Positions 50,327-60,108 of a stretch of 64,000 bases of DNA are shown here, piece after piece (position 1 is the stretch's first letter; the number at the start of each line of letters is the position of its first letter). Source of the DNA: Triglochin maritima (taxonomy: Eukaryota; Streptophyta; Magnoliopsida; Alismatales; Juncaginaceae); contig OY821782.1 in NCBI GenBank assembly GCA_963682175.1, positions 332,501-396,500 of the forward strand. Direction: 5' to 3'. Position numbers and translations under genes: made by a program. The notes beneath the pieces were generated by a model. That model saw nothing but the letters and a program-made list of their open reading frames with translations, was not told where the DNA came from and ran no database searches.

Positions 50327-51015
50327 TCATATTGAACCGGCTTCAGTGCAACATAAGGAATGTGTGTGGCCCTCCATTTCAATTGTAAGAGAAAAACCAG
50401 GAACTTGTCTAGAGACCTGCAATGGGCGAAACAATCTCATTTACAATCAAACCTTGTAATGTAAAACACATGCATTTGACGTGAAGCGCATTCAGAATAC
50501 AAAAAGGCACTGAAACACTAATAGAAGTACTACAGTTCTAAAGGAAGATCTTCAAGTGGAATATAAGCATCTCAAGGAATGATAATTTCCACTAAAACCA
50601 TCTTGGTTATGCAGGACCTTACGACTCGCGTCTAAACATTTCATTCTAGTCCTGCTCTTAAGGCATGCAACCTTTGTGTTTGTGTTCTATATAAAAATTC
50701 TGGAAAGTATGTCAAAGTACTCCAATGGTCATCAATGTCAAACAGGAAAGCAACTTCCGACTGTTTTTTCTTCTTCTCATGAACACCCAATCTAGACATT
50801 CTGAAAGCTATAAACAATTTAAAAGATCACCAAAACGGACAACTCCAGTTTACCAAACAAGCAGTTGAGAAGAGTAAAGTGATATTTTCAAACGGATACA
50901 TACTCATCTGATATATTTTTATCAGTATATACTCATTTGATATGTTATCTAATGCTCAATCAGTAGGTCATTCATAATCAGTGTACAGACTAAAAGGATA
51001 ACAATTTCTCTTCTT

Positions 51016-52142
51016 GTAACGCCCCGAAACAGCGGAAAATTTAAAACTTTAAACGGATAAAGAATTAACACTGGGGTCGTCACCAAACCACGAGTACATA
51101 TATATATAATAAGGTAAACTGTACAATACAAGAATCAAGGATGATTACAACCCAACACAAAAGATAACAACACATATACAAGAGAAAAATCATCCACCTC
51201 GAAGAACAAAAGAGACAAGATCTGGTCTGGGTGCTCCTGTCCGTAGTCACCACCTCCTACTGACGCGTACGACCTGACATAAAACATGAATATGCCTGAG
51301 TTTCCCGTGGAAAACCCCGTATGCCAAACCCCTAAAATATGAACATAAAATGCGTAATGAAGCATGAAATGGAAATGCAGTAAAAGCACATCAATCTCTC
51401 GTGCACACCAGGCACCGCCGGAAAACATCGGCAACAACAACACCCGTGCATACAAGGCACCGCCGGTCAGAATCTCGGCCACAACACGTGCACACAAGGC
51501 ACCGCCGGAAAATCATCGGCCACAACACGTGCACACAAGGCACCCGCTCCTCAGAGCCACAACAACCACGTGCACACACGGCACCCGCTCCTCAGAGCCA
51601 CAACACGACCCTCCTTTCAGGCCGGCAATGTCTGTACCGTCGCCCCAAAAAGGCCGGAGACCCGTTGCCCTCGAGACGGATCCAACCACACACGGCACAA
51701 GCATCCATATGCAAAACAGTGCCCAAACGGTCGAACGGAAGAACCCAAACGGTCGACCGAACACCACAACTATTCCTCAGAAAAACCGAAATAACGTCCA
51801 ACCGGTCGACCGACTCTCAATCCACGGTCGACCGAAATCCAACAGGGAAAAATCATCTCTCGCTCAAAAAGCACTAACGGTCGAACGACCCTCAGATCAC
51901 GGTCGACCGAAAACAACTAGGGAAATCCCCCAACAAAACCGCACTACACGGTCGACCGAAACCACACTCCCGGTCGACCGACCAATAAGTTAACTTAAAC
52001 GTCGGTCGGACGAAGTCAACGAGCGGTCGACCATTTAGATGGTCAACGCCCCCAACCGACCTACAACAGTGCTTTCGGTCGACCGGCAAGGGGGACCCGT
52101 TCGACACATTGAACCCAACTTTGAACATACACATGTTGGACT
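51016..52142 (-). mobile_element. Ty3-type LTR fragment, reverse orientation
   Basis: It starts TGTAACGCCCCGAAACAGCGG, the complement of the LTR end of the 53-kb element. The block around 51,290-51,330 is the complement of its GGCATACGGGG...AAACTCAGGCAT region. Perfect CGGTCGACCG palindromes lie at 51,750, 51,803, 51,825, 51,900, 51,949, 51,971 and 52,076. No matching LTR start (complement of TGTTAAGTCCC) is found, so the fragment is truncated. Confidence 0.65.
51400..51603. repeat. Minisatellite, period about 41-44 bp
   Basis: Five units begin with (A)CGTGCAYACAAGGCACC at about 51,400, 51,445, 51,487, 51,528 and 51,569. Unit ends differ: three carry GCCGGAAAA-type and two CGCTCCTCAGAGCC-type tails. 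It sits inside the reversed LTR fragment. Confidence 0.75.
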
Positions 52143-52500
52143 TGCGGGGGAGTGTTGAGAATTGTCACACATTCAACAATCTAGACTATCTTGTGACTTG
52201 AAAGATCTAGGGTACCTCCATGCATCACAAATTGGTTTTAGAGTTGGACGACAAACTTTTGATAGTGTCTTCAAAAGTACACCAACTTTCTATTGTTTAC
52301 AATTAGCGAGCAGGATCTTACTGGCAGTGATCAGAAAGAATGTATCATCTTATAATATTGGTCATTGTTGGTTTGTGGAAGAAATGTCAGAGCGGGTTGG
52401 TGATAACATTCAAGATTGTCCTCAAAAGCCATTCTATGGTTTTGTATATGAGTATGTTTGACCACTTCCCCCACAATGAAAGCATAGGACTACATACACT
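52143..52500 (+). mobile_element. Possible Copia LTR edge
   Basis: A polypurine-like GCGGGGGAG is followed directly by TGTTGAGAATTGTCACACATT, the usual start of many plant Copia LTRs. The right border is not visible before the hydrolase exon at 52,585. This is weak evidence from one junction only. Confidence 0.35.
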
Positions 52501-53345
52501 CAATAATAATTGCAAATATACTTGGTAATTAAGGAATATACTTGGAAACTCAGGTTGGTACCTGAGAATTTTAATCACACTTACTTTATGGTTGATCTGT
52601 TCCTGCAACGAAAATGCCCTTCCATTCTCCCAATCCTGTAAAGATGTATCATGAACCCATACTGAAGGGAGTCTAACAAAAGTAAACATATTAAAAAAAA
52701 ACACTGATTTTCCTGGCATAATCCCCTCTAAATGAGGAATTCACATTTCCTTCTATAGCAAAACTTTCAACATACTACCTTCTATAATAATAACACAAAA
52801 GGTGTGGCAGTAATGTCCTCACAGGAATAAATCTTATGATTCAACTTTGATCTTATATATATCAACACGAAAATTAAGTGGTGAACCTTACAATTTAGAT
52901 TAGGAACTTACTTTACCAGTATGTGATATGTGCCCAATTGCTGTGAAAACAAAGATAACTGTCTGTTAGTCAATCATCAGCAACAATCTAACAACAAATG
53001 CCCCAAGCAAAGTATCAACCTCTTGCCTGTCACAGATGCTTTTCCGTCAAGGAGCTTATACAGTGCTTCAACAAAGTCTTTGTAATATGATATGATTCCT
53101 AGCACATCCAAACAAAAGAAGGTTAGAGATTAACAAGGAGACCAGTTGAGTGAGATTAAGCTGACAGAGCAGTAGAGGAAACACATATTACCTGGATTAC
53201 CAGGTATAACAAGGATGTGTAAGGTGGGCTTTTCAGAGTGTAGTTCAAGTAATTCAGTAGAAAACCTGCGATTAAAAGTATATGCGCTATTTAAGGCCAC
53301 CAAGTTGGCTCAAAGTTTGAACTTCTACGACATGGATATGTAAGG

Positions 53346-53350
53346 AGATG
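53346..53350 (+). repeat. Target-site duplication, left
   Basis: AGATG, identical to 62,296-62,300 on the other side of the retrotransposon. Confidence 0.9.
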
Positions 53351-55536
53351 TGTTAAGTCCCTAAACCGGATTAGGGTGGTTTAAGGGGTGATTAGGTGAG
53401 GGTTGACTTGGAGGAGAGAGGAGGTATGGTGGAGTTGTTGTGGAGGTATGGATTGGAGTGTAGGAGTATGGTGTAGGGTGAGGGTGAGGTGATGGGGGTA
53501 GAGTATTTAAGTTGGGTTTTCTCTCTCTCTCTCCCTTACTTGCTCTCTCTCACTCTCTCTCCATTTTTCTGTCCGGCGACCAGCGGAGGAAGACGGCGCG
53601 GAGGCTCCGGCGTGAGGAGGTCGCGGCGAGGAGGAGGTTGCGCGTGCGGAGGTGCGGAGGCGCGAGCGTTGCTCCGGCGTTTCTCCGTCGTTGGTTGAGG
53701 TATGCCGCTCCTTAGTGTGGTTTGTTGTTGACCCTCATGTGAGGGATGCGTTGGTCGAGTCGGGGGAGGTCGGAGACCTCTCCGGCGACGCGTTTCTTCG
53801 TAAAACCTCGGCTGGCGCGAGGTTGAAGACGACCAACGATCGACCGGATCCTTCGGGCGGTCGACCGTTTTAGCACTGTTTGCCCGACTTTAACCTTCAC
53901 CGGTCGAACGATGCCTTGGGGCGGTCGACCGGTAGTGCATTATTGCTGGTGAGTTGGGATTTTTCTACCTGTTGTCGGTCGACCGGTCCTTGTTGTGTTC
54001 GACCGGAACTTAAGTGTACCTGTTAGTGTTGCTTGATTTGTTCGACCGATTTCATGTGGCGTTCGACCGATCATTTGGTGTTCGACCGTTGGAGGGTTGC
54101 GTTCGACCGATTATATGACTTAGAATGCTAGGTTGACCCTGTCTGTTATCGGTCGACCGAGACCCCTGAGTCGGTCGACCGATAGAGTGGAAGTTAATGT
54201 TGACCAGACTCCGGATTTTGACCTCGTTCGGTCGACCGGTTTTAGACTTTAGTTCGACCGTTTGGGAATTAGTGTTGCGCAGTGAGTTCTACCGATTCAG
54301 ACTTTCGGTCGATCGAATTCCTCGTGGAAACGGTCGACCGGTTAGACTATTTCGGTCAACCGAATCTGCTCAGAACTGAATTCCTGGTTCCCTTTTTGAA
54401 CGCCAACTTTGTCCACGGAAACCCGTGTCCTCACCTTGTGCGTGAGCCGGGAGGTGACGGTGGGCGCGGGATGCGTGCCTGCCCAGGGACCGCCGTTGGG
54501 AAGAGTGTGGGTGTTCGGGACGCGTCACCTCCATGTATGGACCGTGACTTTTGAGATGATTGTTGGCACTTTGTAGTATAGCAGGCCTGAGGGATCGCGG
54601 ATCCCAGTGTTGATGTTGTGCGGGCACGCAACTGGCGTTGGGTGAGGTGACTACCGGCCCACGGGCTACGGAGGTCGCTGCCCTGCTTTTATAGCGGCGC
54701 GGTTGGTGTTCGCGGCTCGAGGAGCCTGATGACCTGGCAGACTTCGGTCTGGACCGTCCGATGCTGTGCCGGACGTTGTGATGGACCACCGATGCTGTGC
54801 CGGTGATGCCGCCGAGGTTGTGCCGGCGATGATGATTGTTGGGCCGAGGCTGTGCCGGCTTGTTGTTTTCCTCGGCTGGGCACCTACCGAGATAATGTTG
54901 TTATACCTTCCGGGCGACGGCCCCGTTGGTCCCTGTGGCCCCGACCACTGAGATTTACAGATCTGTTTCTATCGGCGCGTAGACGTGACAGAGGCTCCCT
55001 GTCGAACCCTTGAGTAGTGTAGCTGCGTGTGGGGGGTGCGATGTCGCGGGCTACTAGACTGCATGTGCCTGCAGTAGGTCTCTTCAGGAGACCCGATGAT
55101 TGATTGTCGGACTGATGTCCTGTTTTACCCTTCGGGGGAACTGTTTTCCATTTCTGTTGATGCCATGACATGCTACTAGTATGATAGGTTCATTATGTGA
55201 TGCATGCATATAGGTGGGTTGGCATACGGGGTTTCCTTCTGGAAACTCAGGCATTGTTGTTGCACCTTTTTCAGGATCGCAGTAGGTCCGGGTGGGTGGT
55301 GACCGAGGACGGAGCGCTTTGGAGTCGGATCCTCTTCGGCAGTTGCTAGACCGTACGACTACTTGTATTCTATTCCATTGTATCAGTATTGTAGTTGTAC
55401 TTCTTTTGGAAAACTCCTTGTATTTTGGGTGCACCCGGATTTATATATTTATATATTAGTGACGTTCCCGCGTGAGTTGTCTGTTATGTTGGTTATTTTG
55501 AAATTTTAAATCTTCCGCTGTTTCGGGACGTTACAA
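53351..55536 (+). repeat. 5' LTR
   Basis: 2,186 bp, TG...CA ends. A TATTTAA box at about 53,514 is followed by a CT-rich tract, a likely promoter and start region. It contains seven perfect CGGTCGACCG palindromes (53,858-54,340) and a GC-rich region with repeated GCTGTGCCGG-type units (about 54,760-54,880). Confidence 0.95.
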
Positions 55537-55539
55537 CTT

Positions 55540-55551
55540 GGTATCAGAGCG
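55540..55551 (+). other. Primer binding site, tRNA-iMet
   Basis: TGGTATCAGAGC, complementary to the 3' end of plant initiator tRNA-Met, lies three bases after the 5' LTR. Confidence 0.9.
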
Positions 55552-55667
55552 GTCGATTCCTGTGTCTTCGTCTAAAGAACCACCCTTAGGAGTAGTGCTA
55601 GAGGCATGCATTAATTTCGTAGCTCATGCATGCATTGTTGCTTATCTGTTGATTATTGTGGTGACAG

Positions 55668-58600
55668 ATGGCACCTAGGCGCGTGAGGAGTTCTCCACGC
55701 GATCGTGATCCCAGTGACGACACTTCAGGTGCTCAGTGGGACAGGCTGGGCGAGTTTCTGGAGCGTCAGGCTGCTCAGAGCGGGGTGGGAGCTGAGCACG
55801 ATCGGTTCATGCGTCAGCACCCGCCGACTTTCGATGGCAGGAGGGCCCCAGAGGTTGCAGAGGATTGGGTCTTCAGGATGGAGAAGATCTTCCGCGCTAT
55901 TGGAGTAGCACCTGGGAGGATGGTGGAGCTGGCCACCTATGTGTTTGATGGCGAGGCCGCCAACTGGTGGAGATCTACGTCCACAGTTCTGTTTGATGAC
56001 CGTGTAGATGTGAGCTGGGAGGAGTTCTTGGAGGTGTTTCATGAGCAGTACTTTCCCCAGCATGTCAGGGATCAGAAGAGGGAGGAGTTCATGTCGCTGG
56101 AGCAGAAGGACATGACACTGACGAGCTACATCAGCAGGTTCAACGCTTTGGAGCGTTACTGCCCTGAGATTTGTGTGACCCCAGAGCAGCGGGCGAGGAA
56201 GTTCGTGAAGGGACTGAGACAGCCGCTTCGATCTCGGGTGATCAACAGCATGCCGCGGACCCTTGCTGATGCAGTGAAGCATGCTACGATCATCGAGCAG
56301 GACCAGAGGGAGTGTATTCAGGAGGCGCGGAAGACGCCAGTGAGCACCGGCAGCAGAGTAGCTGGTCGTGGAGCAGGGAACTCGGGCAAGAGGCCCAGGT
56401 TCGATGGTGGAGGAGCACGTCAGTCAGGAGCGTGCACTTACTGCGGGAGGTTCCATCCAGGGCAGGAGTGTCCCCGTCGGACTGGAGCGTGCATGGGTTG
56501 TGGCCAGATGGGGCATTTTGTCCGTGAGTGTCCTCAGAGGCAGGGAGAGCCGAGCAGGAGGCCGGGACCACCAGCAGTAGGCAGAGGCGGAGGCAGCCGA
56601 TCAGTTGTGGCACCGGGGCAGAGCAGGAGGACTGGGCGAGTCTTCACTATCCAGGCTGAGGAGGCGAGGGACTCCAACACCGTCGTGGAAGGTACGCTTT
56701 CAGTTTCTGGTTCAGTAGCGCGTGTGTTGTTTGATTGCGGCGCCACTCACTCCTTCATTTCGGAGAAGTTTGCTGGCGAGTTGGGTCGGACCCCTGTGCT
56801 GCTGACTGATGTTTTGGAGGTCAGCACGCCCATGGGAGAGGTGAGCACTGTGGGGAGCTTTTTCCCCGGCACCACAGTTGCTTCGGGAGACCACGATTTT
56901 CCGGCAGATCTGGTCTTGTTACCGATGGTGGACTTCGACGTCATACTGGGGATGGACTGGCTGTCACAGTACGACGTGCGGGTCTTTTTCCGTGAGAAGA
57001 AGATCCTGATTCCGATGGAGGGCATGCCAGATGTTCTGATCAGAGGTGCGAGGAGCAGAGGGGGTCGTCTGATTGTGTCTGCGGTTAAGGCACAGAGACT
57101 GATACAGCAGGGAGGCAGAGCATTTGTGGCCACGCTGGTAGTTCCTGATCCTGAGACGAGGAGGCTGGAGGACATAGAGATTGTGCAGGAGTTTCCGGAT
57201 GTGTTTCCGGCGGAGATTCCAGCGTTACCGCCGCACCGAGAGATCGAGTTCGGCATCGAGCTGGTAGCGGGTACGACACCTCAGTCGAAGGCACCGTATC
57301 GTATGACACCTGCTGAGTTGACAGAGTTGAAGAAGCAGTTGCAGGAGTTGATGGAGTCCGGGTTCATTCGACCGAGTGTTTCTCCATGGGGAGCGCCTGT
57401 GCTCTTCGTGAAGAAGAAGGATGGGTCGTTGCGGATGTGCATCGACTACAGGATGCTGAATAAGGTTACCGTTCGGAACCGGTACCCTTTGCCCAGGATT
57501 GATGATTTGTTTGATCAGTTGCAGACGGCGAGAGTGTTCTCGAAGATCGATCTGCGTTCGGGTTATCATCAGTTGCGGATCAGGGAGGCAGATGTTCAGA
57601 AGACAGCCTTCAGGACGCGGTACGGCCACTACGAGTTCTTGGTGATGCCATTTGGACTGACGAATGCGCCTGCAGCATTCATGGATCTGATGAATAGGAC
57701 CTTCCAGCCGTACCTCGACAGATTTGTCGTTGTATTCGTAGACGACATTTTGATATACTCGCCTGACAGGGAGCAGCATCGAGAGCACCTGAGGATTGTG
57801 CTTGGCATCTTGAGGGATCAGCAGCTTTATGCCAAGTACACGAAGTGTGAGTTTTGGTTGGATCAGGTGGCTTTTCTGGGGCATATTGTGTCAGCGGATG
57901 GGATTTCAGTGGATCCGGCGAAGGTCGAGGCAGTGACTCAGTGGAGAGCCCCGACGAGCGTGACGGAGATCAGGAGTTTCGTTGGACTGGCAGGGTATTA
58001 CAGACGGTTCATCCAGGATTTCTCCAGACTTGCGTCGCTGCTGACAGCGTTGACGCAGAAGGGCGTCAAGTTCGTTTGGTCCCAGATGTGCGAGGACAGC
58101 TTTCAGGAGCTGAAGAGGCGATTGACGACAGCACCTATTCTGACGCTACCGAGTGGCAGTGGAGGCTACGTGATTTACAGCGATGCATCAGGGATAGGCT
58201 TGGGTTGTGTTCTGATGCAGCATGGGAAGGTGGTCGCGTACGCTTCGAGGCAGCTGAAGGTGCACGAGAAGAACTACCCTACTCATGATCTGGAGTTGGC
58301 GGCGGTAGTTCACGCGTTGAAGACCTGGCGGCACTATCTGTATGGCGAGCAGTTCGAGGTCTTCACCGATCATCAGAGTCTGAAGTACTTGTTCTCGCAG
58401 AAGGAGCTGAATATGAGGCAGCGCAGATGGCTCGAGTTCATTAAGGACTACGACTTCACCATTTCCTATCATCCGGGGAAGGTGAATTCGGTTGCAGATG
58501 CGCTGAGCAGGAAGGTGGAGGTTTCAGTTGCGAGTCTGTGCATCCAGGAGTGGAGGCTACTCGAGGCCTTGTCAGAGTGGAGACCGTTCACAGAGGGTAC

Positions 58601-58685
58601 AGAGGGAGCAGTGATTGCTGGGCTTCGGGTGGAGCCGCAGACTGTCTCACGGTTGGTTCAGGCTCAGCAGGGGATGAGGAGCTAG
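55668..58685 (+). CDS. Retrotransposon Gag-protease-RT-RNase H polyprotein
   Basis: The open frame has 1,005 codons. The Gag core spans about residues 50-190. A CX2CX4HX4C zinc knuckle is at 275-288 ([14 protein letters not shown]), preceded by a second Cys/His cluster. The protease active site is [13 protein letters not shown] (Asp 356), with DCGA in place of the more common DSGA. Reverse transcriptase runs from about 550 to 730 with [15 protein letters not shown] and the catalytic FVDD (690-693). RNase H starts at about 830 (IYSDAS, Asp 839). The frame stops at 58,683-58,685, about a dozen bases after a four-G run (58,670-58,673), where the integrase frame takes over one base away. Relatives usually encode Gag-Pol as one uninterrupted frame, so this break is probably a mutation or an assembly indel. 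Confidence 0.93.
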   Translation: MAPRRVRSSPRDRDPSDDTSGAQWDRLGEFLERQAAQSGVGAEHDRFMRQHPPTFDGRRAPEVAEDWVFRMEKIFRAIGVAPGRMVELATYVFDGEAANWWRSTSTVLFDDRVDVSWEEFLEVFHEQYFPQHVRDQKREEFMSLEQKDMTLTSYISRFNALERYCPEICVTPEQRARKFVKGLRQPLRSRVINSMPRTLADAVKHATIIEQDQRECIQEARKTPVSTGSRVAGRGAGNSGKRPRFDGGGARQSGACTYCGRFHPGQECPRRTGACMGCGQMGHFVRECPQRQGEPSRRPGPPAVGRGGGSRSVVAPGQSRRTGRVFTIQAEEARDSNTVVEGTLSVSGSVARVLFDCGATHSFISEKFAGELGRTPVLLTDVLEVSTPMGEVSTVGSFFPGTTVASGDHDFPADLVLLPMVDFDVILGMDWLSQYDVRVFFREKKILIPMEGMPDVLIRGARSRGGRLIVSAVKAQRLIQQGGRAFVATLVVPDPETRRLEDIEIVQEFPDVFPAEIPALPPHREIEFGIELVAGTTPQSKAPYRMTPAELTELKKQLQELMESGFIRPSVSPWGAPVLFVKKKDGSLRMCIDYRMLNKVTVRNRYPLPRIDDLFDQLQTARVFSKIDLRSGYHQLRIREADVQKTAFRTRYGHYEFLVMPFGLTNAPAAFMDLMNRTFQPYLDRFVVVFVDDILIYSPDREQHREHLRIVLGILRDQQLYAKYTKCEFWLDQVAFLGHIVSADGISVDPAKVEAVTQWRAPTSVTEIRSFVGLAGYYRRFIQDFSRLASLLTALTQKGVKFVWSQMCEDSFQELKRRLTTAPILTLPSGSGGYVIYSDASGIGLGCVLMQHGKVVAYASRQLKVHEKNYPTHDLELAAVVHALKTWRHYLYGEQFEVFTDHQSLKYLFSQKELNMRQRRWLEFIKDYDFTISYHPGKVNSVADALSRKVEVSVASLCIQEWRLLEALSEWRPFTEGTEGAVIAGLRVEPQTVSRLVQAQQGMRS

Positions 58686-60067
58686 CTGGTCTGCTACAGT
58701 TGGCTTCCAGAGATGGATCAGATTTCAGTGTGGGGGTTGATGGTGGTCTGAGGTTCAGGAGTCGGATTTGGGTGCCGAAGGTTGATGGGCTGAGAGATGA
58801 CATCATGGAGGAGGCACACAGAGCCAGATACACCATTCATCCGGGGAGCACGAAGATGTATAAGGACCTGCAGCGGAACTTCTGGTGGAAGGGCATGAAG
58901 AAGGATATTGCAGAGTTTGTGGAGCGATGCTTGGTCTGCCAGCAGGTGAAGATTGAGCATCAGAGGCCAGCAGGACCGATGCAGTGTATTGAGCTTCCTG
59001 AGTGGAAGTGGGAGCACGTGACGATAGATTTTGTCACGGGATTGCCGAAGACGAGGAGATTCCACGACGCGATTTGGGTGATAGTCGATCGACTGACCAA
59101 GTCGGCGCATTTCTTAGCGATCAGGACCACGTTACCTTTGGAGGGTCTGGCTAAGTTGTACGTGGAGGAGATAGTCAGGTTGCATGGAGTGCCAGTGAGC
59201 ATCATCTCCGATCGAGATCCTCGATTCACTTCCAGATTTTGGGGGAGTCTGCAGCAGGCTTTGGGGACGCGTTTGAGATTCAGCACAGCGTTCCACCCGC
59301 AGACGGATGGTCAGTCAGAGAGGACGATTCAGACACTGGAGGATATGCTGAGAGCATGCACACTGGATTGGGCAGGGCACTGGGATGAGCACCTGCCGCT
59401 GATAGAGTTCGCCTACAACAACAGCTACCACTCGAGTATTGGGATGGCACCGTACGAGGCATTGTACGGGAGGCCTTGCAGATCACCGGTATGCTGGAGT
59501 GATGTGGGCGAGAGGCAGTTAGTTGGGCCAGAGATCGTGCAGATGTATGCAGAGAAGGTGGATGTGATCAGGAGGAGATTGGCCACAGCGCAGAGCAGGC
59601 AGAAGAGTTATGCAGATCGACGCAGACGAGTGCTGAGTTTCGAGGTGGGCGACCATGTGTTTCTGAAGATTTCCCCAGCCAGAGGTGTGATGAGGTTTGG
59701 GAAGAAGGGGAAGCTCAGTCCGAGATATGTTGGACCGTTTGAGATCCTCGACCGAGTTGGAGAGGTTGCCTACCGGATTGCATTGCCGCCGCAGTTTTCG
59801 GGTCTGCATAATGTCTTCCATGTGTCGATGCTGAGGAAGTATGTGGCAGATCCGTCGCACGTTATTGAGATAACAGTGCCAGAGATTCAGCAGGACTTGT
59901 CGCTCGAGGAGAGGCCGATCGAGATTGTTGATCGCATGGTTCACCAGCTCAGGAGGAGGACCATTCCGATGGTGAAGGTCAGGTGGCAGCATCACAGCGA
60001 GCGCGAGGCCACTTGGGAGATTGAGGAGGATGTCAGAAGGCAGTATCCAGAGCTTTTCGGTGAGTAG
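58672..60067 (+). CDS. Retrotransposon integrase and chromodomain-like end
   Basis: This continues pol in the next frame; the open frame begins earlier (58,538), but homologous protein starts near 58,675. The zinc-binding HHCC domain ([10 protein letters not shown], then CLVCQQVK) is followed by the DDE core: Asp in [12 protein letters not shown], Asp in [13 protein letters not shown] and Glu in [31 protein letters not shown] block (GPY/F-type) precedes a C-terminal [20 protein letters not shown] segment ending YPELF, the shortened chromodomain type of Tekay-like elements that directs integration. No own start codon is expected; it would be made as part of the polyprotein. Confidence 0.9.
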
Positions 60068-60089
60068 TTGCTTGATTTCGGGACGAAAT

Positions 60090-60108
60090 CCTTTTAAGTT
60101 GGGTGGAT
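60090..60108 (+). other. Polypurine-type tract before the 3' LTR
   Basis: TTTTAAGTTGGGTGGAT directly precedes the 3' LTR, following GGGACGAAATCC, an arrangement conserved in chromoviruses of this group. It primes plus-strand synthesis. Confidence 0.7.

Noticed and set aside
51364..51993. 209-codon plus-strand open frame in the reversed LTR
   Set aside because: It spans the minisatellite and palindrome cluster of an LTR fragment. The composition follows the repeats, not a protein.
54370..55434. Several GC-rich open frames inside the 5' LTR, repeated in the 3' LTR
   Set aside because: They lie in a non-coding LTR with high GC, where long open frames arise by chance; they are not conserved in the related LTR at 16 kb.
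55538..55551. Possible tRNA gene near the TGGTATCAGAGC motif
   Set aside because: Only the 3' complement of tRNA-Met is present, at the exact position of a retroelement primer site; no cloverleaf.
55725..59995. Long minus-strand open frames opposite gag-pol
   Set aside because: Mirror frames of a GC-rich coding region; no independent domain content.
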